14,544 bases of DNA from Bacteroidia bacterium (GCA_025999115.1 BNWW01000049.1:1-14544), one strand, 5' to 3'. Shown: positions 7,401 through 13,656, numbered from the stretch's first letter. The notes: a model not told the origin generated them from the letters alone. Program-made: numbers and translations.

Positions 7401-8914
7401 CGGCAAACTACGAAAGCACAATGACCGTAACCGGTCGTGTTCAGATTCTCGGGATTGACCAAAATGACCCCGCCGACATTCTCGCGGCGTTTATCGGCGA
7501 TGAGTGCGTTGGAGTTACTGCACCCATCAAAACGCAGGAAAGCAGCAACGAATACTACACCTTCCTGACGGTTTACGGCAACGCCGCCAATGCAGGACAG
7601 GCAGTTAAATTCAAACTTTGGGACGCCAGCACAGGCAATATCCATTCGGTAATCGAATCGACATTGAGCGGTGCGGTGCAAAATATCACTTTCGCTGCCA
7701 ACGCGATGAAAGGCACTGTGTCTGTCCCAATTATTCACAACGCGCAGGATATGGTAGAACAGTCTGTCGCGCTCAACAATGGTTGGAGTTGGATTTCGGT
7801 AAATGTTCTCAACAGCAATCCGGGCATTCTTTCGCAGTTTGTTGAGCGTATTGGCGCAAACGGCATACAGTTGAAGAGCAAAAACGGTTACACGGAAGCC
7901 CCTGACTGGATTGGAACGCTTTCGAGTATCGAAAAAGAACAGATGTATCTCGTGCAGACCGATGCGGCAACTACGCTGAAATTTGACGGAACGCCCGCCG
8001 CTCCCGCTTCTTCGCCCATTACGCTGGCAAACGGTTGGAACTGGCTCGGCTACCTTCCGCAGTTCACGCTGCCGGTCAATGAGGCGTTAAACAACCTCGC
8101 GGCGCAAACCAATGACCAAATCAAAGGACAGACGGCTTACCGCAGTTTTGCAAATTCGGAAATCGGCTGGGTTGGTACGCTGAACTATCTGCGTGCAGGC
8201 GAAGGGTATATGTACTATTCGGGGGCAGAAGCGTCCAAAAACTTCACCTATCCGGGCGCAAGTTCGCAAATCTATAGCGTAAGAAGCGCGGCGGCAAGCG
8301 AGGCTTCCGAAACAACCCCCGACAATCATTGGACGGTGGATATTCACGCTTACCCGAACTCGATGACGATGACTTCTGTGATAATTAAAAACGGCGAGGA
8401 ATTGCAAAGCGACCAAATAGAAATTGCCGCTTTCGATGCCAACGGCGAATGTCGTGGTTCGATGCGCTTGAACAATTATCAGCAGGTAGCCGAGCACCCG
8501 TATCTTGCCCTCTTGATGATTTATGGCGAAGAAAGTGTAGCACTTACCTTCAAAGCCTACGACCACACCACAGCAAGGGAATACGCCGTTACGAATACCG
8601 AAAATTTCACTATCAACAACCGTTTCGGCAATTCACGCGCACCTTACGAGTTCGTTATTGCAACCCCGACAAGCATAGATGAAATCGGTATAGAACAAAT
8701 TTGGGTATATCCCAATCCGGTAAAAGACGAGTTGTTTATCAAATCCGATTGGCAGATAAAGAAAGTAGAAATCTATACATTAACAGGCGCTTTGTTAATG
8801 CAAGAAAGTAATTTTAACGAGAAAATTTCTGTTTCTTCATTGCCCGCAGGCGTGTATATGATAACAGTCCATACCGAAAGTGGAACCTCAATTAATAAAT
8901 TTGTAAAAAAATAA
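1355..8914 (+). CDS. Giant modular T9SS-sorted cell-surface protein (main part)
   Basis: This reading frame is open from the TAG at 1319-1321 to TAA at 8912-8914. The first start-like codon after the TAG is TTG at 1355, which falls inside an InlB repeat and has no signal peptide, so it is not a natural start. Numbered from 446, the modules are: the end of InlB repeat 2; three fibronectin-III-like segments (about 324-650); a carboxypeptidase-regulatory-like sandwich (653-680 and 911-950) that appears split by a LamG/concanavalin-like domain (685-880, ending in GLKGYWTLDEG); a second regulatory-like sandwich (970-1052); a long unassigned beta-rich middle; a Big_5/SbsA-like Ig domain (2100-2202, PANGIYGAGDELSITFNENI); a duplicated tail module; two NGWxW repeats (2442-2594); and a type A T9SS sorting domain (2750-2822, beginning VWVYPNP-like IWVYPNPVKDELFI and ending NKFVKK). 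The likely role is adhesion or polysaccharide binding at the outer surface. No catalytic domain is recognised. Confidence 0.85.
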   Translation: MSTTNNGTVTLYAKWNYEPVPINPTGIFDQWTKKVTLSWTYNNPSNLIGKFYVYRRQVPEAEYTLLANPIPVTNESNKTMTYDNTLVETDFSKNFEYFIGFYEGTDAPANENAIAAANRVVVPVNTDPTLPFNVETEGHISSIDISFTPDRRLYGTDYTYRIQRRVNAITPDAPFVDWVSSNQYFNHTNGNITFTDDSTNFTVKHNDPGLNLQCDIYEYKVIISAFDTTFERISVKTSPASTAFVKIAKPFTATMGEHTNYVRLQWTVDKLSASTTETYRVFRQLASDNPETGAWDELETVTSSAATVYWNDNNALTGVFYRYRVVLYQVCSGVEKYLAQKDDIGFTQAFGLVSGRITYGTGGDPVKDVNVLVKKTDLMDGEKQYHSLKSTGGGQKFEFLADSAYFNTIWTSKNWTLQYWLRPDGTNTGNATIGFIGGNEIYMSQVEGGYRVYTNFGGSTYTSEIIPANKFSHIAITRSGNDMKIYTVIDANPDSISLKNTAFIYSAANIQSAANSKISFGYSLKGYVDDIRFWGKALTEAEIRRDYSRMLVGNENGLKGYWTLDEGLPGYAFDRSRVGTTYNRNHATTVTLTGSDIVPDDTYQLALKGITDANGNYQINGIAYSGEGTSYSIVPSFGSTYFAADGNEIDSRHKFNPTEHLRYISPSSMVHNATDFTDISAFMLRGQALYEGGNYPVADCSFEIDGSPVIANNQQIKSDVNGNFAISVPIGVHKVQVKKNGHTFANDGLLQQAGADINYNAPRADIIFEDQTRVKLIGHIVGGKREHEKTSSFGKRVNNIGSDVLKLTPAKNYHFLAEDTLFLHNTGDQWAKWSNQTGTSNDTTRMSIDGNNITIHISPRTGEYVAWLYPEVYTVNNIEAGNYGDIYTENATLDLRDAPVMDERLLKSNVLTYVDSVWVPKKGNQLAHWEYGEKSDTVRFHHEWGYYYQAQPSYGVQQLKNSKPVDYFGDETFKIDEDTTLNLVTGSTYLFGKSVFTQNEPYAFQLSAFENYYNPATALTDTVPVTGALVSFTGALLAENPDPIELDSLGQGVFEFYGGAVNLTTGIAALSTVMDVDGFSYYSTTFGEDGLSAYVLGGKGTGTDFVTSAGDKIDFVLHDPPGSESYAYIEKGSIASNGVTWESVDGLYGDASLSALLGEDLSITVGFLGNGISVQALELGTEVGAGVRTSTKYVGNNTWMERHEFNERFQTSASPDFVGHEGDIFVGTGINMLYGITNNIIVSKAAGLNPADIILTVGNYAVAKQKSFSIGADFDTKFIYTAYEIENIMIPKWKNMAKELFVFSEEGIDPNSIPNPVYVSKLPVNDPNFGKNNDDPDFGTQATNKAFDGPSYKVILPTALAAILNFNPTISTGRIFFTDSIRYYNGKIGMWKKHLADNERRKVEADFDHAKNISFGAGAQYEKSERHSKNDNFQNGFQLTFDIYAFADVQTKIKSCGVHITAESGLTFDNTVLFNSEKEDSRTTGFVLAENGTTDEISVDYLLDNANTTNLPTYMFRTRGGRTSCPYEGATVAKYYQPEKQHILSAATMQIEVPKIAVTGGAYRVQVPSTRAAAYTLELTNESETDGTGNFKLFVDESTNPDGAVLKIDGLPIGNGRYFTVRSGQVLRKTLTIEKGPTVDAYNDIRLILASDCDGNLSDDILISAEYLPSCSDVSIKYPANNWIINTETGDNILVELENYDVNFSNFGYVELQYRSVTASQWSSAMKFYANQTRYDNAQGDKTLLTSSDQSIKYDWHKGQRPDGEYEFRAHTVCATEGGVQVAEYYTPAVRGTVDMTKPLSLGAPSPANGIYGAGDELSITFNENINTAMVISDNIVVTYGASKTAVPVDFVTSANKITFDYPVDYFSILEGETLDITVSGIYDMHGNQSDTIRWQAYVNRNALVWESDGINLVKEAGETLQFTAKIKNAGSNTISYKFDDANLDMHLPQWLSVNQPTGTLQPLQSKELTFTVSAGVNIGSYREQIGVTNGNLIAKNLPLNLTVTGALPEGWTVNPANYESTMTVTGRVQILGIDQNDPADILAAFIGDECVGVTAPIKTQESSNEYYTFLTVYGNAANAGQAVKFKLWDASTGNIHSVIESTLSGAVQNITFAANAMKGTVSVPIIHNAQDMVEQSVALNNGWSWISVNVLNSNPGILSQFVERIGANGIQLKSKNGYTEAPDWIGTLSSIEKEQMYLVQTDAATTLKFDGTPAAPASSPITLANGWNWLGYLPQFTLPVNEALNNLAAQTNDQIKGQTAYRSFANSEIGWVGTLNYLRAGEGYMYYSGAEASKNFTYPGASSQIYSVRSAAASEASETTPDNHWTVDIHAYPNSMTMTSVIIKNGEELQSDQIEIAAFDANGECRGSMRLNNYQQVAEHPYLALLMIYGEESVALTFKAYDHTTAREYAVTNTENFTINNRFGNSRAPYEFVIATPTSIDEIGIEQIWVYPNPVKDELFIKSDWQIKKVEIYTLTGALLMQESNFNEKISVSSLPAGVYMITVHTESGTSINKFVKK

Positions 8915-8934
8915 ACCTTTTGCAATATTTGTAG

Positions 8935-8972
8935 AAACGGCAAAATTCAGAAATGGGTTTTGCCGTTTTTTT
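8935..8972 (+). terminator. Rho-independent terminator of the giant gene
   Basis: AAACGGCAAAA (8935-8945) pairs perfectly with TTTTGCCGTTT (8958-8968). Three further inner pairs are possible (two T·G and one C-G), and seven T residues run from 8966 to 8972. It begins 21 nt after the TAA, a textbook intrinsic terminator. Confidence 0.88.
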
Positions 8973-8992
8973 GGTTTGAAAAGTTGCAAAAA

Positions 8993-9023
8993 TTCGCTAT
9001 ATGTAAAATCTTTTGTACCTTTG
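8993..9023 (+). promoter_or_regulatory. Bacteroidota-type promoter for the AlbA_2/ATPase gene
   Basis: TACCTTTG at 9016-9023 matches the -7 consensus TAnnTTTG, and TTCG at 8993-8996 is a one-mismatch -33 element at 19-nt spacing. The start codon ATG lies at 9044, so the 5' untranslated region would be short, about 13-15 nt. Confidence 0.6.
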
Positions 9024-9043
9024 CGGCTCAAAATCAATAGTAT

Positions 9044-10362
9044 ATGCCTGAAACTCAGAACATAGAATACAAATCAAGTTGGCGGGAGAGTACCTGAAAT
9101 GGATTTGCGGTTTCGCAAATGCCAACGGTGGCACTTTGTACATTGGCAAAAACGACAACGGCGCAGTGGTAGGCGTAAAAGATTCCAAAAAATTGATGGA
9201 AGACCTGCCCAACAAGATTACCACCATTTTAGGCATTGTCTGTGATGTAAATTTACACCAAACAGCCGAAGGCGAATTTGTAGAAATCGTTGTTGAGCCG
9301 CAGCCCAACCCTGTGAATTACAAAGGCGAATACCACTATCGCAGCGGTAGTACTAAACAAGAACTCAAAGGCGCGGCTTTGGATAAATTCATTTTGCAGA
9401 AATACGGCAAAAAATGGGACGGCGTAACCATTCCAACAGTCGCCATTTCCTCATTGAAACAGGAAACTATCGACTTTTTCAAAGAAAAAGGAATTGAGGC
9501 AAAACGCCTTGACGAAAACTGCCTCAAAAACACGCCGGAAAAGTTGCTTGACAACTTAAAACTGACCGAAAACGGCTATCTGAAACGCGCGGCATTACTA
9601 CTTTTCCACCCCGACCCCGAACGATTTGTAACAGGCGCATTTATCAAAATCGGTTTTTTCCGAAGTGAAAGCGATTTGCAGTTTCAAGACGATATTCACG
9701 GCAATTTGTTAGAACAGATTGAACGCACAATGGAACTGCTTTTGACAAAATACACGCGGGCATTGATAAGTTACAAAGGCTTGTCGCGTATAGAAACATA
9801 CGAATATCCTGAAAAAGCATTGCGCGAGGCACTCCTGAACGCCGTTGCACACAAGGACTATGCGGGTTGTGTTCCTATTCAAATTCGCGTTTATCCCGAT
9901 AGAATAAAGATTTGGAACGAGGGAAAATTGCCCGAAGATTGGACTGTGAAAAATCTGTTTGACGAGCATTCTTCGCGCCCATACAACCCCGATATTGCCA
10001 ACGCATTTTTCCGCAGCGGTTATGTTGAGGCGTGGGGGCGTGGTGTAGATAAAATGAGCGAAATGTGCGTTGTGGCAGGTTTGCCTGTTCCGCAAATCAC
10101 AAACGAGGGTAGCGATTTTTGGATTACCTTCAGAAAAGACATTTACAACAAAGAGGAATTAAACAACAGAGGGCTGAATGAACGACAAATAAAAGCAGTG
10201 CTGTATGTGAAAGAAAAAGGGAAAATTACAAACAGCGAATATCAAAAAATAAATGATTGTTCACGAGCAACGGCAAATAGAGATTTAACGGAGTTAGTGC
10301 AAAAGGATATTTTATTGTTTAATGATATTGCAGGGGCAGGGGCAAATTACCAATTAAAGTAA
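9044..10362 (+). CDS. AlbA_2 / HATPase_c_4 family putative regulator, frameshifted near its N terminus
   Basis: The natural start is ATG 9044, which begins MPETQNIEYKSSWR and then goes out of frame to TGA at 9095. Adding one base near 9086-9088 restores Arg-Asp-Glu-Tyr-Leu-Lys-Trp and joins this start to the frame open to 10362, giving about 439 residues, normal for the family. In the sequence as given, the open frame starts only from a TTG at 9079, which I regard as an artefact. Corrected numbering: AlbA_2 (Schlafen-type) domain about 1-125 (IEYKSSW, FANANGGTLYIG); GHKL-type ATPase C-terminal region with N-box ALREALLNAVAHKDY near 260 and SGYVEAWGRGVDKM near 324-338; winged-helix-like end about 378-439. 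Members are annotated as ATP-binding or RecG-like transcriptional regulators, and the substrate is unknown. It has its own promoter and is not in an operon. Confidence 0.85.
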
Positions 10363-10390
10363 TTGCCTCATAATTGCCTCAATTGCCTCA
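10361..10390 (+). repeat. Three short direct repeats AATTGCCTCA overlapping the stop codon
   Basis: AATTGCCTCA occurs at 10361-10370, 10372-10381 and 10381-10390, the last two sharing one base. The first copy overlaps the TAA of the regulator gene (10360-10362). The related string ATTGCC also begins the palindrome just downstream. There are too few copies, too close together, for a CRISPR array or a replication-origin iteron set to be argued. Confidence 0.6.
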
Positions 10391-10403
10391 CTAATGATTC
10401 AAG

Positions 10404-10452
10404 ATTGCCTTTTGCCCTCATAAAACAGAGTGTTATGAGGGCAAAAGGCAAT
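10404..10452. repeat. Perfect 20-bp inverted repeat (long palindrome)
   Basis: The left arm, 10404-10423, starts ATTGCCTTTTGCCC and the right arm, 10433-10452, is its exact reverse complement around a 9-nt loop AACAGAGTG. It lies between two convergent genes. No T-tract follows on the plus strand, so it is either one half of a bidirectional termination region or a REP/BIME-like palindrome. Uninterrupted 20-bp arms are longer than most simple terminators. Confidence 0.7.
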
Positions 10453-10474
10453 TCAAAACAAATTCCCCAATATC

Positions 10475-10516
10475 CCCTAAATCCTCAAAATGAGGATTTA
10501 GGGATTTGAATTTTTT
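10475..10516. terminator. Hairpin with T-tract between convergent genes
   Basis: CCCTAAATCCTCA (10475-10487) pairs perfectly with TGAGGATTTAGGG (10491-10503) around a 3-nt AAA loop, and TTTTTT follows at 10511-10516. It can terminate the plus-strand regulator gene. The 8-nt gap between stem and T-tract makes it weaker than the hairpin at 8935. Confidence 0.6.
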
Positions 10517-10609
10517 AGCGGTATAAATCATTATTTGATGTGCCCCCGCACAAAAACAACATTTACGACACTTCCGGTAACCGACTTGGTTCGGATTATT
10601 GACCGCTAA
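10515..10609. repeat. 95-nt structured intergenic element bounded by 8-bp inverted repeats
   Basis: TTAGCGGT (10515-10522) and ACCGCTAA (10602-10609) form the outer pair. Inside are TGTGC-CCCC-GCACA (10539-10552) and an imperfect hairpin with AACC (10579-10582) and GGTT (10588-10591) flanked by CCG/CGG. It begins 19 nt past the TBDR stop on the minus strand. It may be an interspersed repeat or a 3' RNA structure; copy number cannot be judged here. Confidence 0.4.
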
Positions 10610-10627
10610 CGGCACATTTGATACATC

Positions 10628-13054
10628 TTAAAACTTGTAGTTATACCCTATTCGTATCACTTGTGTTTCATAATAATCGCTGAGTGTATAACTAAATGTA
10701 TCTCCTTGAATCTCTTTACGGATAACCATCGTATTCAGCAAGTCCGTAGCGCTTAAAATCAACTCTCCCTTGCCTTTCTGAATGGTTTTCTTCAAGCCCA
10801 GGTCTAAAGAAAACCGCGATTGAATCTTTCCCTGCGGGATGATGTCGGGCGCCAGCCAAACGGCTGATAGCTGCACTTCAAATTGAGCAGCCGGACGAAA
10901 CAGATTATTCAACTTTACGTTGCCGGAATACATATTTTGCCGGCCGGCTGAAAAAGTATGCTGAATCGGATACTTGTTTTCCACCGTGAAGGCGTTAATC
11001 CGGTTGTAATAGACATTACCGTTCAGATTGGCGGTGTAGAATTTTGAAAAATTCTGTGTCAGTATCGCTTCAAATCCGCTGTTGTAACTTCTCCCCGCGT
11101 TCTGAAATATGGCGTATATTAAATCATTGCCGGAAACGGCGGTTGAAATGCGGGTAATCGTTCCGTCCGTGATTTTGTGATAGAGTGCTCCATACCAGTT
11201 GCCGGTGTTCCAGGAGGTCTTAAATCCAAGTTCGGCGGAATGGGTAAATTGCGGGTGCAAAGCCGGATTGCCGACCTTGACGATTTCCGCATCGTCATAT
11301 TTTGGGAAAATACGGATATCCACTTCGTTCGGGCGGTCAACTCGCCGGTTATAAAAAAGGCTGATTTTATTCCGTTCATTGAACTTGTATGCCAAACGAA
11401 CAGTCGGGAAAGGTTCGATATAATTGTAGCCGTCGCTTTTGTAGGTCGGATGAAGAGGGTTTACTTCGTATTTCAGATTCACATATTCGACACGCAAACC
11501 GAGTTCCGCTTCCCAGCGTTGGCTTTCATATACGTAATTTCCATACAGGGAAGGGATAAGTTCCTTGTAAGTGGCTTTTCCTCCGGCGGCGGCATCAAAG
11601 GCGGTTGTGTCTTTGTCGGCATAGAACTGCATATCGGTGGGTATATCCCTTTTGCGGAATTTGACGCCCGTTTCCAACCGTCCGTTTTTCAGCGGTTTTA
11701 TGTAATCAACATTGAAGTCCATTACCTGCTCGTCCGAAATGAGTTTATACCAGTCATAGCCTTTGGCAACGGTCAGTATATTGTCGAAAAAATATTTTTC
11801 GTCTTCACGGTGGAAAGTGTAGTTGAAGCCCACATTCAGCAAATGTCCCGCTTCCTTGAATTTATGTCGCCAGGCGGCGGTAGCCATAACGGTTGTTTTC
11901 AGTTCGTCTTCGAGGAATTGCCAAAGGCGGCGGCGTTGCGTAAGGTCGGCGTTGAAGAAGGGCTGGTCGCCGTGGTCAAGCAGTTTCTCACCGCCGTATA
12001 ATCCCGATACGGTAAGCACGTTGTTTGGGTCAATATCCCAATCCGCACCCATTTTCAGGGTAGTAAAATGCGTGTCGCGGTTTCGCTGGAGCTGGCTGCG
12101 CACAATATTTCCGTCCGAATAGCTACGTGTAACATATTCATTCTTATTCAACGTTTCGGTATATAAATAATCGCCCTGAAAAAAGAGATTGACCTTTTCT
12201 TTCCGGTAATTGACCGACAGAGAGGGATTGACTTTGGGCGTTCCGGCGTATTGCGGGCGCATATCGGGCAGATTTTTCTTCCGCTCCCACAAAGCACCCA
12301 TTCCGGTGGATACGCCTGCTTTTCCGTTAAAGCCTTCGCGGTCGGTTTTCTTGTAGATAATGTTGATGATTCCGGCACTGCCGTTGGAGTCGTATTTGGA
12401 TGAAGGATTATTAATGATTTCAATACGGTCGATTGCCGATGCGGGAATATTGTCCAATCCTTTCTGGTCGCCGAACCCGGTAATGGCGGTTTGTTTTCCG
12501 TCCATCAGAATTGTTATTTTATCATTGCCGCGCAATTCGATTTTTCCGTCCTGAACGGTAATGCCCGGAAGATTCTGCATGGCTTGCAAAACGGAGCCTC
12601 CGCTTTGGCTGACGTTGTTTTCGAGGGAGTAGGCTTTCTTGTCCAATCGTTCGTTTACCCCCGATTGCCGTGCTGTAACCACGATTTCGGACAGCATCTG
12701 TTGATTTTCTTTCAGTTCGACAGTCTTCAAATCCAGATAATCGGAAAGGCTACCGACATATACCGGAACCCTCTGCGTGAGGTATCCTATACACGATACG
12801 TGCAGCGTATAATTCCCCGGCTTGACACCGGCAAGTGAGAAACGTCCTTCTTCGTTTGTAATTGTTCCGAGAACAAAAAGACTGTCCTTTTCGGTCTTGA
12901 CAATTACATTGGCAAACGGAACGGCTGTTTTGTCGGATTCGCTTTTTACAATCCCCGACAGCGTTACCTGAGCCTGCGCGCTCAATGCCGCGACACACAA
13001 CCCAATGGTAACAAACCCGCAGAGCCTTTTTCTTTGTTTATTGAAGCAATTCAT
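10628..13054 (-). CDS. TonB-dependent outer-membrane receptor (OMP_b-brl_3-type barrel)
   Basis: This 808-residue protein looks complete. A signal peptide (1-29, ending AALSAQAQ) is followed by a carboxypeptidase-regulatory-like domain (about 31-115, with TNEEGRFSLAGVKPGNYTLHVS), a SEIVVTAR segment (122-129) typical of the entry to the plug, and a plug domain (about 135-237, with NLPGITVQDG, LMDGK and NPSSKYDSNGSAGIINI). A long beta-barrel follows and ends in the aromatic residue of NYKF, as expected for Bam-inserted barrels. Length and order fit the Bacteroidota family annotated as 'outer membrane beta-barrel family' or TonB-dependent receptor. It is shorter than a SusC protein and has no SusD-like partner nearby, so a polysaccharide-locus role is not supported and the ligand is unknown. 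The ATG at 13054 is preceded by a TACCTTTG box. It converges with the AlbA_2/ATPase gene. Confidence 0.9.
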   Translation of the reverse strand: MNCFNKQRKRLCGFVTIGLCVAALSAQAQVTLSGIVKSESDKTAVPFANVIVKTEKDSLFVLGTITNEEGRFSLAGVKPGNYTLHVSCIGYLTQRVPVYVGSLSDYLDLKTVELKENQQMLSEIVVTARQSGVNERLDKKAYSLENNVSQSGGSVLQAMQNLPGITVQDGKIELRGNDKITILMDGKQTAITGFGDQKGLDNIPASAIDRIEIINNPSSKYDSNGSAGIINIIYKKTDREGFNGKAGVSTGMGALWERKKNLPDMRPQYAGTPKVNPSLSVNYRKEKVNLFFQGDYLYTETLNKNEYVTRSYSDGNIVRSQLQRNRDTHFTTLKMGADWDIDPNNVLTVSGLYGGEKLLDHGDQPFFNADLTQRRRLWQFLEDELKTTVMATAAWRHKFKEAGHLLNVGFNYTFHREDEKYFFDNILTVAKGYDWYKLISDEQVMDFNVDYIKPLKNGRLETGVKFRKRDIPTDMQFYADKDTTAFDAAAGGKATYKELIPSLYGNYVYESQRWEAELGLRVEYVNLKYEVNPLHPTYKSDGYNYIEPFPTVRLAYKFNERNKISLFYNRRVDRPNEVDIRIFPKYDDAEIVKVGNPALHPQFTHSAELGFKTSWNTGNWYGALYHKITDGTITRISTAVSGNDLIYAIFQNAGRSYNSGFEAILTQNFSKFYTANLNGNVYYNRINAFTVENKYPIQHTFSAGRQNMYSGNVKLNNLFRPAAQFEVQLSAVWLAPDIIPQGKIQSRFSLDLGLKKTIQKGKGELILSATDLLNTMVIRKEIQGDTFSYTLSDYYETQVIRIGYNYKF

Positions 13055-13094
13055 ATTTTTTAATTTTCACAACAATTATATTTCAAAATTGCGG

Positions 13095-13102
13095 CAAAGG
13101 TA
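13095..13102 (-). promoter_or_regulatory. -7 box of the TonB receptor promoter
   Basis: Read on the minus strand this is TACCTTTG, matching TAnnTTTG, about 40 nt upstream of the ATG at 13054. No clear -33 TTTG stands at the usual distance, so the call rests on the -7 match and its position. Confidence 0.5.
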
Positions 13103-13144
13103 TTTGCCAATTTTGAAGAAATTTTGAATTTGACAGTAGGGGCG

Positions 13145-13210
13145 TTGCGAATAGTCATAATTACGCAAACGCATAGAACGGCGGTGGTATATTTCGGGGT
13201 TAAATTTCAT
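13145..13210 (-). pseudogene. N-terminal remnant of a REP-associated (IS200-like, Y1) transposase
   Basis: From ATG 13210 the minus strand reads MKFNPEIYHRRSMRLR followed by NYDYSQ. This matches the characteristic start of REP-associated tyrosine transposases (RAYT/Y1_Tnp family), where R-R-S-x-R-L-x-x-YDYSQ leads into the first strand with Y-F-x-T-I-C. Here similarity stops after about 22 residues and the frame runs on into the promoter region of the TonB receptor. The HUH motif and the catalytic tyrosine are absent, so it is a non-functional scar. It starts 4 nt after the stop of the small lipoprotein ORF. The assignment is by recognition of the short N-terminal signature only. Confidence 0.6.
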
Positions 13211-13214
13211 ATTA

Positions 13215-13340
13215 TCAATGTTTTGGTGGATATTGGAGAATTTGAAGATTTGCCAAACCGTCAAGTTCGTATTTCGGTTTTTGATTGCAGGATATGAACA
13301 TTAAAACTGCAAATGAAATGATTAAATGCTTTGTTTTCAT
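13215..13340 (-). CDS. Small lipoprotein-like ORF (41 residues), probably truncated
   Basis: ATG 13340 opens MKTKHLIISFAVLMFISC, a lipoprotein signal peptide with lipobox FISC and Cys18 as the lipidation site, followed by Asn, Gln, Lys and 20 more residues to TGA at 13215. The mature part would be only 24 residues, and the next remnant starts at once, so this is more likely the front end of a longer lipoprotein cut by the transposase fragment. It begins 2 nt after the stop of the AbiEii remnant. Its first 22 nt recur exactly, in inverted orientation, at 14523-14544. It is too short to assign to a family. Confidence 0.5.
   Translation of the reverse strand: MKTKHLIISFAVLMFISCNQKPKYELDGLANLQILQYPPKH
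13319..13340 (-). repeat. Inverted copy of the 22 nt at the right edge of the window
   Basis: Read on the minus strand, these 22 bases (ATGAAAACAAAGC onward) equal 14523-14544 on the plus strand with no mismatch, up to the last base of the window. The 7-mer AGACAAT precedes both copies, directly on the plus strand (14516-14522) and with a 6-nt insertion on the minus strand (13347-13353). The true length of the repeat is unknown because the window ends inside it. Confidence 0.85.
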
Positions 13341-13342
13341 AT

Positions 13343-13656
13343 TTATATTGTCTCAACTAACTGATTTTTTACTGATTCCCATGCAGTTTCGTGGTTATAA
13401 TCCACATCGGAGTTTAATATCAAAAAAATATCTTCGATAAATTCGCGCATTGTGATTTTTTCTTCCATATTTGCCAAAAATTGCTTTTGTGTAGGCGGCT
13501 TTTCTACCGAAAAAGCAATATATTGCTTAAAACATTCCACAACTTTCTCACAGTCAATGTTTTTATGTGTTCAATAACCAAATCCTGTTCGGTTTGCTCG
13601 TATGTTTTCCAAAAATGGTAATCTTTCCAAGTTTCCAAATAATGTGCAGGTATCAT
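13343..13656 (-). pseudogene. AbiEii-family toxin remnant: catalytic core deleted and frameshifted
   Basis: ATG 13656 opens MIPAHYLETWKDYHFW, followed by EQTEQDLVIEHI, matching the start of AbiEii/AbiGii nucleotidyltransferase toxins. The frame then shifts by one base in a run of five T (plus strand 13560-13564). One more base would give His-Ile-Lys-Asn-Ile-Asp-Cys-Glu-Lys and continue to TAA at 13343. The rest (KPPTQKQFLANMEEK, FIEDI, VDYN, AWESVKNQLVE) matches the C-terminal end of the same family. The corrected length is about 104 residues, against roughly 260-300 for intact members. The missing middle holds the GGTxLhK and D-x-D nucleotidyltransferase motifs, so the toxin must be inactive. 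Its start overlaps the AbiEi stop as ATGA, the usual coupled arrangement. The family call rests on both ends matching and on the neighbour. Confidence 0.65.

Noticed and set aside
10361..10390. CRISPR or iteron array
   Set aside because: There are only three 10-nt copies, with gaps of one base or an overlap of one base. No spacers, no cas genes and no replication gene are present.
10433..10615. 60-codon minus-strand ORF after the TonB receptor, cysteine-rich (RKCRKCCFCAG)
   Set aside because: It runs through the palindromes and terminators between the convergent genes and has no supported start. The Cys-rich part is the translation of the folded 95-nt element, so it is more likely non-coding.
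11177..12001. 274-codon plus-strand open frame inside the TonB receptor gene
   Set aside because: It is antisense to a well-supported receptor, has no recognisable domain, and its composition mirrors the receptor codons. It is a shadow frame.
10628..13054. SusC-type receptor of a polysaccharide utilisation locus
   Set aside because: At 808 residues it is shorter than SusC proteins. No SusD-like lipoprotein, glycoside hydrolase or sensor-regulator lies next to it.
13187..13297. Short plus-strand frame opposite the lipoprotein and transposase remnants (VLVDIGEFEDLPNRQ)
   Set aside because: It is about 37 codons without a start and is explained as the antisense of the lipoprotein ORF.
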